Assembly (NCBI RefSeq): GCF_036898095.1
Contig: NC_090744.1
Location: 101,052,341 to 101,116,340, forward strand
Source of the DNA: Palaemon carinicauda
Taxonomy: Eukaryota; Arthropoda; Malacostraca; Decapoda; Palaemonidae
DNA: 64,000 bases
Direction: 5' to 3'
Under the pieces are notes generated by a model. It worked only from the letters and a program-made list of their open reading frames with translations. It was not told the DNA's origin and made no database searches. Position 1 is the stretch's first letter, and each line of letters opens with the position of its first letter. Made by a program: the position numbers and the translations under genes. Shown in pieces: positions 22,686-36,006 of the stretch.

Positions 22686-25600
22686 GTAAGTTGCACCAAT
22701 GTGTCTTATTTTCCATCCGACCACGTCCTCTCACTCCTCTTGCGGCTGGCTGCTTGAAGCATAGAAAGAAGAATTTTGTAGAGCCTCTACGTAACTGTAC
22801 TGTACATTGTAGATGCTGTATGAGCATTGCAAATGTAGATCATGGACGTTTGACGCGGAACTATTTTTACGTATTTCTTAAAATGAGTCGCTTATAGAGT
22901 GAAATCGAGTCATTCTGTTCACTATCAACCTGGGAAGCACACATGTTCTATTTTCACCAATATGTTAAAGGGCTAATTTTGTTTGTTATGAAATTTACTT
23001 TGATTTTTTTAAGAGTTAGAAAGTCGAGTAATTACTTGTATATGAGGTCATAGAAAAGTATACAGTAGTTTGATTTCAAGTTTTTATTTATTTTTTTTTT
23101 TTTTTTTTTTTACATATAATGGAATAAAAGATGAGGGAAATCTTGAAGATTTGGGTATTTAATCATAAAGTATTTCTCCTAGTTGAAGGATTTAACTTTC
23201 AATAGACTTTATTTTCGTAATATCCAATCCTTTTTTGGAATGATATTTTTGTTGTTCCAGCGCAGGAAAATATTGAGGTTACAGTCACTTAAATCTTCAT
23301 ATTTCATTTTAATTACAGTACTATACTATTTACGTACTTATATTTTAATCACAGTACTGTATTGGAACGTACGTATAAAATTTCTAGTGCAAATGTTAGA
23401 GGGGATTTTATTTTTTAAATAGCTGAGAGGCAGTAATGTAGGTTACTTTCTATTTATGATACAGAATGACTCTATAAACCACATCATTCTTAATAATTTT
23501 GAAGTTAAGTATTTTTAAAAGTACTTGACAAGTGTCATAGTATCACAGTATTCAGGACGTAGTTACAGCATTCTTTGAACAAATGTTGAAGATGGCTTTA
23601 TGAACCTTTTTCAACGTAGCAGCAGTGAATGGTGAGTGCGAGGAGATGTGGTCAAATTTTTGAAAGTTGGTTGTGCTCCTATTTTTATCATCATTATTTC
23701 GTGGTGGTGCTGGTGGTTGCTGCAGTTAATTCTATCATGTTTAGTTACGCATAGATATCTTCCGTTGCTTATGTTGGTACATGGGGCTCTGTTTATACCT
23801 TTTTTGGAAGTATCCCACCATATTCTAGGTTCTATTTTCTCTGAATTTTTTTTGTATTTCAAGGTTTTATGCATTAAATACATACACATTGTCTTTCAGT
23901 CCTTAGCGAGATCACTCTTGTTTATTTACTAAGTTTTTTTTTTTTTGTCTTCCCTTTACGTAAGAATTTTACATCACGTTTCGTATACTGTACAGTAAAA
24001 CCTCATTATCTGCAGTCAATGTTTTCTGTGGATTTCCAAGGATAATTGGTGATATAAACTCCTAAGGTTTTTTTAGCACTTGTGAATACACTTTCAAGAT
24101 GTCTAATTGTACTTGGTTTATACAATGTAAAGTACCTTACTGCAGTGAATGTACTGTACTGTAATAATATAACACACTTTCAAGAAGTCTGTTTGTACTT
24201 AGTTTATATATAAAATACCCTACTGCAGTGAATGTACTGTACTGTACTGTAATATAGTAGCGGATATAGCCGCAATCCTACATATCTGGTGTAACACTCG
24301 AATGTTACATTTCCCTACAAGAGGCTAGGGAGGAGGGAGGGTCTTTGAGATCACATTGCTCGTCCCTAAAAATAGGTTTTTTCTTCATCCACACCTTGTT
24401 TTTGCAGGGGATTATAGTGCTGTGCTTTCTCCAAGGACTAATATCAGTGATAACATAGATAATTCGTTTACCATAAAGGACGAACATCTACAGCCTAACA
24501 ATCCTCCAATACGTGCATGCATGGATGAGAAGTAAAACTAACAAGTCTCAAGTTAGACACTCTCCTCCTAAGGGAAATGCACCAGGAAGAAGCTAGATGC
24601 CTGCCATGGTGCTTCTGCTAAGGGACCTCATCTGATTTCCCCTCTTAGGTGCCACAAACTATCCTAGTACCATGTAAACATGTTATCTTGCTTAGACACT
24701 ATATTCGCAGATAAACCTGTAAAGTGCTGTATGTCTTTAGTTGTCTGTGACAGTAAATTATCCATCAGAAAGACAGTCCATGCCTTCCCTGCCGACTGTT
24801 AGTTTGTGATTGGGGAAGAGCCTTACAGTCCATCAAATATGTCATGTTTGTTGAAAATTCCCTTTTGCATACATAGGAGAGAAAATCCGGCCGTAAAAGT
24901 TGTAGGTCAGAAAGAAGGACGCGAAGATATTCCATCTCCCTGCTGTGATAAAGTAGCATTGACTGAAGAGGTTGTAAGATTTGGCTCAGATGCTAGAGCA
25001 GAGGATACCGCTGGCGTTCGGCCATTGAGGAGTGCTGGTTCAAGACATCCATTTTCACTGCCTGAAAATTCACTTTCAGAACTATGTGTACTGGGAGCTT
25101 GTGCTTCTCTTTTGTTGCAAATAGGTCCTCTTGGAGATCTGTGATAATCTCTATGATCTCTTGGAAGCAGCTTTGATCAAAAGTCCACTCTGTCCAAGGT
25201 TCTCTCCCTATCCAGGGTATCCACTGCCACTTAGAGACTTGAAAGTTGGAATGGGGAGAGGAAGAGATCCCTTTCTTGAAGGAACTTTATAAGGGGGGCT
25301 GACACTGTTTTGAAAATTCTCAAGAAAGATCCTCCTCCTTAAAAAGCAAAATGCAGTCTAGTTGTCGATTAAGATATTGATATGAGAACTCCTTCCTAGA
25401 TGTGTGGAAAATTGCCAGCATCACTGTCTCTTTCTCTGAAATAAAAGTGAAAGGAATAAGTTATTTATATTTAATCATAATCTTAGATAATTATATTTGG
25501 ATAAAGAATGTTATTTCAGGTTGAAAAGTAATGGAGTTAGCCAAATTGGCACTTTAACATTTTTACAAAAAAAATTTTTTAAAGTTGTCATAACATGAAA

Positions 25601-28600
25601 TATGTTGAACTTTACTCTAGTGTATATTGATTTTCTATATCAAAATTAAACACCAAAGCCAAATCCACCGTAAATTTCCATTTTACAGGCTGTTCGCTTG
25701 TTTACTTGAATAACGATATCAAGGTAGACCTTTTTTTCTGATAGCAGTGATCGATTTGCCATCGAAAAATTTGATCAGTAAAGCAGAGCGTACTTCATGC
25801 CCTCATGTTATGATATTTTTAAAGAGCATTCTTGTAAAAATTTTAGGGTGCAAATTTTTTTTTACTAACATATAGCTATTGAAAATTATTTCTTTAACAA
25901 ACAAACGCTTACGTAGTCTGTAGGGATAGGTTAGAAATACCAGTGGGCTATGTTCGCTGAAGTACGAAACTAGTTTTGATATTTACTCGTAGTAAAACAC
26001 TGGAAAGGAAATGTGTTTAAAATTTTATGATGTAAATTCTATTATACAAAAGAATTTAGTGGGAAATATTAAATACAGTAAAAATGAATAATGATATGGG
26101 ATGAGGAAGGGAATGAATATAAGGAATAAGGGTGAAAGGGAGAATATAGATAAGAATGTATAAATAACAGAAAGGCAAGGGAAATGCAGAAGAACAGGAA
26201 AATACATTTTTGCTTTGGCATTGAATAAAATTGATACAGATATGATATAGTTAGAAATACTGAATGAAAAAAGTGTGGAAGAGATTACAGTAAGGGTACA
26301 GAATAAGGATTTAACTAGATGGAAATGAACAGAAAAAATATGTGAATAACAGAAAGGAAAAGGATATGACATAAGAATGAGGGAGAACTTTTAGCCTTTG
26401 GGCTAACATTCCCTTCACTTCAAACCTAACATAACATCTTACTTAACCGACTGGTGATGTAATGGCGCACGGTTTAAAAATTCAGCCTGGTCTTTCCCGT
26501 TTATTGGCCACAGCTAAGCGAATTTTCAGCGTATATTTTTTATAATGGTATCAATAATTCAGCAGCGTATAAGGAGGTTTTACTGTAGTCGTTCTATGAA
26601 GTTCATCTTTAAAGATGTTGAGCTATCCTGTTTAATACATTATTTACATCCCTCTGTCCTAGAAAAAAAAATATTTTACTCATTGTTTATTTGTTTTTTC
26701 TACGAAATTTTCCTTTATCCTTTTCTATTGGTGAAATAAACGGCATATTCCAGTAAACAAAGCCCCATTCTTTGCCTTGTATGAGTTAATCAGTAGCATG
26801 CACTACTCTTGAACTTGAGGCATAGCCATTTTAAAGCATAGCACAAACTACTTTCTGTTGATCGTATTGAATTATTCTTAGAAGGTGCAACTTATGGTGT
26901 TCTTACAATTATACTTTATACTGTACCCTGTTTGGAATGCATTCACTTATTGTTGTTATTGTCATTATCTCGATTATTTAGACGGTAAAATATACTGGGC
27001 TTTATCTCTTTTTGGTGCTGGTGGTATATTGCCTCCTATAGATCAGTTCTGCTCCTTCAGTTGCAAGCATTTTCTTTGTATATGCTTCAGCTTGGCATGT
27101 ACTAGACCCTTACATGGTTTGTTGCAAGAGTTCATGCTGGCAACTTGTGCAATGGCTCCAGAACATTTGAAAAGTCATCTAAAATCTTGAATTACTTTGC
27201 CTCCTGTGTAGCTAATCATGTAAGGGTTGATATAAACATTTTTTTTTTTTTTGTCTGTACTCAAGTTGCAGATTCATTTTAAAGCCTTAGATGTGATTAC
27301 CATATGAGGAGTAAACCATTTGAATTATCAATATATTTACAGTCATAACTTTCAGTTGACATCCCTGAATGAGTGTTGTATTTTTATTTTAAGATATAAT
27401 TTTATTAATTGAACCGTAGATGTAAAATGTGATCATTGAGGAATCTTGGATTCCTTTTGTGTTTTATATCTTGCAATTCCTTTACCTGTTTAAGAGAACT
27501 ATGAGATAATGAAATAGAATGCTTGATTTTGTGGGTTTTAGAAGTCAAGAAACCCACTTCTTAATTATCTTTATATTTGGTAATTGCATAATGTGGACAG
27601 AGAAGGTTACAGCTGGTATAAAGTTTGCCAATTCATTGCTTTAGGGTATTGAAACTAAAATACTCATCTAAGTATTAGCTTTGGGACTTGGAAAATAATT
27701 ATTTGAAAATTTCTGATTCATTGCGGTTGGACTTAAGTAATCATTAAAGAATTTCATACAATGTTTATTAATTGCTGTGGGACACTAAAAGTAGTTGATT
27801 TACATAGATGATTCATTGCTCTTGGTTGTTGAAAATAATGATTAGAAAATTACATAATGGATCCGTTTGTTGTATGCCATTCAATATATTGGTTTGAGGG
27901 TTGCATTTTGTAAATCACACCGAGTCATTGTAGATCAGTTTTAGGGGTGTATTTTATAGGCCCTTTATTTAGAAAATTACTTTGTTGGAAGTTATCATTT
28001 GATGTATTGTAATTTAAGGTTGATTTTGATACATTGTGATCTTTGTTGTGAAAGATTGTTTGTATTTGTTGGTGGGGGATGAGGATAACAATGACTTTGT
28101 GATATATCTTTGTCTTATGGTTACTATTACTGTAGAACCCCTGGAAGCAAATATTTTGACACATATTAGAGAATTACTCAAAACAGTATTGCTATGAAAA
28201 AATTGCAGCTGTATTGGATCCTTTTTTGATTGTCAGTTGAAACATGTTTCCATTGAATAGTATTTTTTATTTACACTTGTGCTTCATTTTTTATGATATT
28301 TCTTTAAAGTAATACTCTACTAATGCTGTAACCTTCTTGTGCACATCAGAATTAGGTTTCTATCTCTGTATAGCTTAATACTTTATCCCGGCCATACCAC
28401 AAATTGTAATTTTAAAATATAAAATATAAACAGTTTATTACTGATAAAGCTTATAGCATATTAGAGTGAATTGTCTTTTGTTAACTATTATAACACTTTT
28501 ACCACTATTTGCAGCTGGTGTTTTGGGGTTTGGTCCAGGGTCCCGGAGGTATGTAGGTGGCCCGGGTGGAGAGGAGGATGCCTTGGAGGGGTTAGGAGAA

Positions 28601-31600
28601 CTAGCTCAGCTGACGGTGACCAATGAGGCAGATGCTTCCTATGACGTGAGTGTTTTATCCTTGGCTGGACATTAATTTTTCCTCAGTAATAAGGAACATT
28701 CTTTATCGTTCATCAGTGCTGTAATGTAGCTTGGGATCGACCACGTTGGGATTGTTTGTACTCCTTTGGGAGAATTTTTTCATTTTTGGAATATTTGATA
28801 CAGCACACTTTTCAATTAAGTTATCTTTGTTGCTCTTCTTTGTCCAATCAAACCCTTTTTGTTCTATTATGGTTCACAATTTTGCAATTAATTTGTGCTC
28901 CACATTAGACTGGTCTTGGCTAAAAAATTTGGTTTATTTACAATTCTTGTCTACTTAACTATATGGCAGGTCTACAGTTATAATATTTCTGCAGAAAATT
29001 GATTTTAACTGAATTGAGGATTCATTTGATTTTTACTTGTTAATTTTAAAGACCTGAATGGCTGAAAGTGTCCCAATCCTTGGCATAAATTCCATTAAAA
29101 TGCTTTCAATGGGAGCCAAGAAATTTATAATAGCTAGATTGTGTTGTTTGCATTTCTTTAACTTGTCTTTAATACCTTGGAATTCTCATCCTGGCTCCTG
29201 CAATAATCCATCTTATGATATATTGCTTTGTTGACAAGGTCTCTGATATTGTATGGCATCTAATTACTCCATCTGCTATATAATGATGGTTTTATTGGTC
29301 GTTTTCTTGATACATAAGAGGTATTGTAATTTTTGAATAAAGCTCTAATTCACAGGTTTGCAGAATAGAAATTTGTGTAAAGGATATCAGGATTATAAAT
29401 ACTGGTCTAGTTTGTTTTAGTTTCTAATCATGTACTGCCTTGCTCATTACTACTTCAAGCAGATCTCCTCAACCAAAGAAAACTTCCGAAAAACCTGGAC
29501 TGCCAAGTATACCTTACGATCACATTTCGACGGTGTACGTGCTCTCTGTTTCCACCCAACTGAACAGACGTTAATCACTGCATCGGAGGATGCTACGCTC
29601 AAACTATGGAACCTTCAGAAAACTGTACCAGCTAAGAAGTAGGTTCATTCTTGTATTTTTTTTTTTTATACTATAGCTCACAAAAGTAGTAGTTTTTTTT
29701 TTTTTAATACATAAAATGCACTATTGTTATAAGTCTTATTTAGAATAAAAGTCAATTCTCTCAGCCTTTCACATTATGTTGTACTAACTTTTCAGATCCG
29801 CGTCTTTGGATGTTGAACCGGTATATACTTTTCGTGGTCATTTAGGGGCTGTTTTATGCCTAGCCATAAACGGCGATGGCGAAAAATGTTACTCTGGAGG
29901 TATTGATGGTACTATACGCATCTGGAATATTCCTTCGTCTAATATAGATCCCTACGATTCTTACGGTAAGCCATAAAGATGTTAAAGTTGATTGATAGAT
30001 TTACAGTACTGTTTATAATGCTAAGAAAAAATAATTAGAATTGATAGTAACGAAAAGGGATTTGGGTTGTAGTCTGTGGGTTCAGTTGATGTTATGAGAA
30101 CTATGTACTCTTTGTATCAAAGCTTTGGTTTGTATCATAGCTGTATTGGTTATGTATACTATGCTATTTAGTGCTTTTACATAATTTTATGAAATTTAGA
30201 ATTTTTAGTTGTTGAGGCATGAAAATAATTTCTTGTTTCCCCGACAGCTTTTCCTAGTTTTTAGGGATCATTACAAAGTTAAATTCTGAAGTCATGTTTA
30301 TCTGAAAGTGGTATACATTATTAGTATCTTTGTTTATACAGTATTAGTTTCTTTGTTTGAAGTTACCGTATGTTAAACTTTAATTTACAACCATATGTGA
30401 TATATACTTTGTTTTTTAACTTTTTCTATCTTCTTGGGAAAGGTAATTTTTTGCCACTTGCTAATACTCATAAAAGTACTTCAAATCTAAGGTAGAATTC
30501 TTTAATAATAGGATTATTAAGCTTGTTGTGGTTATGTAAAAAAAAAAAAAAAAAAATTCAGACTACCTACTTGAAACAATTAACATTTTGGTTTTAATTA
30601 TGTACACTAACGAAGGAACTGTTGAGCGACTTGTACTGTACAAGTTACTAAGAGAGACCCTAGAGAAATCTCAAGATATCTGTGTGCTAATATCCCCCCA
30701 GATCCTTAATAGGTTTTCATGGGTTGGGGGCATGAGAGACCAACTGCTTTATACCAAATCATTATTTATTCCTGAGTAGTTACCCCTAATAGATTAGCTG
30801 GACTTGCCGCTTTTTCTCCCGTTCCATTTTCTTCTCTTCTGTGATGATGGACAAAAATACATTTTGGAATACGGATTAGATTACTCTTAGAATGCGATTG
30901 AGGGGGAGGTTGCTTACATGCTTCCTCACTCAAAGAATTCAATTACAGGTAGCTGACATGGTGGAGTAAAAAAAAAAAGAATTGTCAAACTGTGCTCTTT
31001 AACTCTTGGTCCCATGCTCATGGACTGATGACCTTGAAAGCACTGTGGTTAAGTGTATATCTAAGAAGTTCTAAAAGAACATTCAGCATATGTGACAACC
31101 CCATTCATCCCATTGACAACCAGTGCATGAATCCCGTCTCCCTTAGAATCCTTTCTAAAGTTTCAAAGAACATACCAAATTCATAAGTAACCTTAGATCC
31201 AAGTGAGAGGAAATCAGAATAAAAAAAATTGTTTAAAACCACATAAAACTCCATTATATTTGGACCATCTTCTCAGGACTGGATATTGGTTTAGTGTTTT
31301 GAGGGTAGTTTGTAGCGCTACGGCCAAGCGTCCTAATTTGCTTATTATCGCTCCGACTGTTATCTTGTATAGAATAAAAGCATTTGGAAATGGTCTACGG
31401 ATCTTAAATATGTTGTGTAAGGGGGGGTCCGGGGGGGCGCAGCCCCCCTGGTTAAGGACACGGCTTTTAGCATAGGTTAGGTGGGTTTTTTAAGTTAGCT
31501 TCTCCCGTCGTACTCGTAGGTAAGGAAACTGTTGTGAAAAGGGGGGTCCAGGGGCGAAGCCCCCCTGGGTAAGGATACGGCTATTAGCATAGGTTAGGTG

Positions 31601-34600
31601 GGTTCTTTAAGTTAGCTTCTCCCGCCAAAATCTTTTTTAGAACGACGGCCACAGTTCAGAATATTCCCGTTTTCTACGGGATCTGGCCGTCACCCTACAA
31701 AGGCTCCGGGTTTTGATATTGAAAACAGGTAAAAAAAAAAAATAGAACAAAAATAGTTGAGACTTGAGAAGTGTCCTTTATTGAGATATCCATTAGAGGA
31801 TGGCTAATAAAAGACGATGTATAAATTTGTGTAAAAATTTTGCCATACTAGATAATGTAAATATTACAATTAGTAGACACAACAACATGAATATTGAGCA
31901 AGAGAGTGTTATATTACTGTGAGGGGAAGAACATAATTACAGTGCAACAAAAATAGATTCCCACCTAAAAAGGATATGACATTGATAGAAAAAAATATGA
32001 TTTTTGAATTGTAAGAAATGATGAAGATGTATCAGTTAAAGTTGGTGACAAAAATAAAATTAAAAGGAAGAAAAATTTCCTACCCTTAATAGCATATTTA
32101 AGATTTTAGGATAAAATTGGAAATCAGACCGTATGTTCTTTTAATACCTTACATTATAAACACTGCAGCTAATATGGTCATATAGCATCAGTTGTGGTCA
32201 AAACCACCATGCTTAATAAAGGTTTTTATGCATATATAGTACTGAACTTAATATCTAAACAATTAAAAACAGGTATAACTATTAGAGAACAAACTTTGAA
32301 GAGTTGCATTTTCAGTGACTTCTCAAAAAAATTTCTGCATAAAATAGTTGATAAAATTTAGAGAAAAATAGCATTAAGAAGAGTGATGAGTATGTGTATG
32401 AAATTGATATATTCAAAGAATTTAGAAATTCATAAGAATATATCATAACCCAAATTTTTATGAGATTCACAATACCTTGTCAACCATGAAGAAATTGAAC
32501 AAATGTGCTTGATAGAAAACAATGAGGAACAGTTGCTATATAACATCACCAAAACAAATACATGTACTGACAAATCTAATATATCTGTAAGACTAAGAGC
32601 ATTCCAGCCTCAGAAAAAGAGGTGAAATTTCTCCAACCACATTCAAAACAAGTTATAAATTGTGATTGGTTTTCAAATACTTTATGCTGCCTCAAACCTG
32701 TGATGTGCAGCATATTTTTAACATGGCTTTAAAAAACCTAAATATTTGTGCCACAACAGTGTGCTTTGAAGACAAAAGCAGTCATGTTTCATGATGTATT
32801 GATATAAAACTAGCTATGATTTTTAATTCAAAAGGAGAGACTGTCTGGTGTCTACCAATCTAACATTAAAATTTTATATTATGTACATAAAAGCTGAAAG
32901 CAGAAATGCATTGAAACTCATAGAAAAGAAGCTATCTCACAACTTGGTGAGTTGATTGATAAACCCCTGATTTTACTATACAAAGCAACTGTTCTATCTC
33001 TTTTAGACTTTGGAAGCGAACACTGCTCGTCATCAGAACCCGCATTTAAAACCTTTGATCCCATCCACAATGAAGAACCTGTAATCTACACTGGAGTGTT
33101 CAAGTCCTCTCCAAATAAATCTGTACAAGATGAAGGTGGTGAAACTCCTTTCTCTTTTTATATAAACCAAGTAGTCATGCAAAGTGCAATAAAGAATCAA
33201 GCGTGGTGTGCCAACTGAAGCATTCTAGTTAATAGGACGAGTGCACTATAGTTATCACAAAGAAGGTCTTTGCCCCGTCCTTTTTGTCATACAGTAGTTG
33301 CACCCACATTTAGCTTACATTATCTACACCCCTTATAGCCTTTCTTCCATCTTTTACTTCATAATGCCAATGTGCTGGAAGTTCTCAGTTGCACCCAAGT
33401 GGCGAGTGGACTACACAGCACCTGAGCCCAGCCATATTTCCCAATTTCAATGAATTATATCAAATTGATAGTCAAATCTATATTTTTTTTAACATCATGA
33501 ACCACCCTTGTCAATTTGTGCTAATAGAATTTTTATCAATGTAAACCTAACTCTTCCTGCAGTACTAGAATTTCTTCCTCTCTGGATTAAGCATATACAG
33601 TACAGTACTTGGTACATTCCTGTAAACACTATATAGTACATTCCTATAAACACTATTTCTACTACCATCTTCCAAAAATTACTATTACCATCTTCCAAAA
33701 ATTAACCATACATTATACAATACAGTATCTCCAAGCATAATAAGCAATATACAAGAGAGCATACAAGATGTATGGGCCTACATTACGGTATTAATAACAG
33801 ATGTAAATCTAGAAGATTATGAAAAACACGCCACCACAAAGATATGCAATTTTCAGTGACTTTACAAAGAGTTCTGGAAACCCTTCAAACTACTGTCATA
33901 GAAATCATTGTATTTCCACTCCACTGATATTTATATTACTTTTTCTGGAAGATCAATTATATCAACGTTTGCTTCTAAAACTAAGAAATTATCTGTACTT
34001 TTCTTCAAATAGACTTAGGCTTCTAGTAAAGTAATGAGACAATTCAATAGTTAATGGCAATAAACCAATGGCTTGGTTAAGCTGTACTGCCTTTGGAAGA
34101 TCTTTTGATTAAAGATATCGCAGCTAAAACACTTTTACTTTTGGTGCTGGCGTCACCTAAATGCAATATCTGTCAAGGTAGGCTTTGAGGAGTTACATAA
34201 AGAAGATTAAATTTTTATCTCTTGTGCCTTCTTTCAGAGATGAAAAATTATTTTAAGGCTAGGGGTTTCCCATAATTCTACTGATTTTCTTCTTTGGAAA
34301 AAGATGGTTAGCATTACATCAGAAAATATTTTTATTTATCCAGTAGGGGCTGTTCAGCATTATTTGGACAAGGCTATGGTCATTAGAGGTGGTGCTCCTA
34401 ATTCGTGTTGATGGCTTTAAGTTCTAAAACCTCTTTTGTCCAAAAAGGACTTATTCTTTTTATGTTTGGGTATGGCAGCTCACAAGGAGTGTTAGTGTTC
34501 ATGATATTAGAAGTTGACTTGCATCTTTTAATTTTCACAGTAATCCCACCCTCCTCCCCACTGACTTGTGGTGGCAAGAGGAAAGAGAATAGTTTTCACT

Positions 34601-35972
34601 TTGAAACTGAAGACAGACTACAGTATATGGCTTGGCCAGGCCATTTGTTTGTTTATATTAACTGCCAGATTCTCTCATTGTTTTAGTAGAGGACTAAGTT
34701 TACTGGGCAGAAAGAATACTGGATTTATTTTAGTTATAAGGGTAAAGGTCTTTATAACCAGGCTTCCAGAGACATGCCACAAATAATTTCTTTCAACATT
34801 TTTATTCTACAAATTGTATGAAACTGGCACGAAGATTTAAATATGTTGGATTCTTGGACATGTAAGCATCATATGAGGTAGAGATGCTGATAAAGTACCC
34901 TAAGCTACAGTTACAGTACGTTGACTAAGTTTAATGTACTGTACTGGTTCCTACCAAGGATCTATTACACTGTAAAATTTATCAATATAAATGGCCAGCT
35001 TTGCTGATTAATGAACTTCATAATAAAATATTGGCACTGATTATAACAATATTTGGATTGTGGAGTGTCTGATTTCAAAAAGAAAACCACGTTGAAATAA
35101 TGCCCTATCCTTGAGTGGGTCATACTTGTTTCACCCAATGCTATTTAATGAATTAATCTTTCAACCCAATCCAGGATGAAAGCAGTGCAGACGTTTTTAC
35201 AAATGTTTCTTGAAAATTTCAGAAACTAATACATTTTAGATTTTAGTGATTAAATTTTTAAGGAGTTTATATATGTTACCCTAGGTTTGATAAAGGAATT
35301 GGCAATATTGTTTACGTTTAGGAGAGCCTTTAGTATGTTGAGAAACATAACTCATTTATCTGGTAAAAGTATTTTTTTAACTTTATAAATTTTAGGGAAT
35401 AGTTTGAGGGTATAATATGTATGTATAGGTAGAATTCCATTACTTCACCCTGGGTCAGTCTTAAAGCTTTTTGCAAGAATACGAGGCAGCTGTACTTTTT
35501 TAACGCAGTAAATGGACATAGTGTATAGTCTTATCAACGACGTAGCCTGGCCGAGCAGTAGATAAGTTAGTGCGTATCCAGATTTTAATTTGTCCATTCA
35601 TGTATAGATAAGGATGTTTACAGTAAAATTAAGTTTTAGGTTGAAAAGTGTGCAGCATTGAGAGAATGGTTTTTAAGATTGTTAGAAGTGTTTATATTAC
35701 GTTAGATTTATAAAGAAGATAAAAAGGTATAAAAAATTTCAAAAATAATTTAGAAAAAAATATATACTATAGATATGTATCTAGTTAATATTTTTTCAGT
35801 TATCGCGGCCGGCCGTGGAACAGAACACGAGATAGCTAACGGATTACTGTATTAATCTACCGTATAAATATTTGTGTGATTAAAAATATTAATTTATAAT
35901 TGGGAGAAGGATAGTTAGGGTATGGTAGTTAAGTCAGTTAAATGACTACTGTATTTTTGATGGCCTCTGGCT

Positions 35973-36006
<34 letters not shown>

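Noticed and set aside
22288..22897. Minus-strand ORFs opposite the striatin linker exon
   Set aside because: Shadows of a GC-rich coding exon; the plus frame is fixed by splice phase and the PALEALKARYR motif.
24806..25144. 112-codon plus-strand ORF in the first striatin intron
   Set aside because: No matching splice phase (needs 1 in, 1 out) and no family similarity; it could be part of a decayed repeat.
26025..26372. 115-codon minus-strand ORF rich in Phe, Leu, Ile and Ser
   Set aside because: Caused by a purine-rich plus strand with internal near-repeats (GAATAACAGAAAGG twice); composition is not protein-like.
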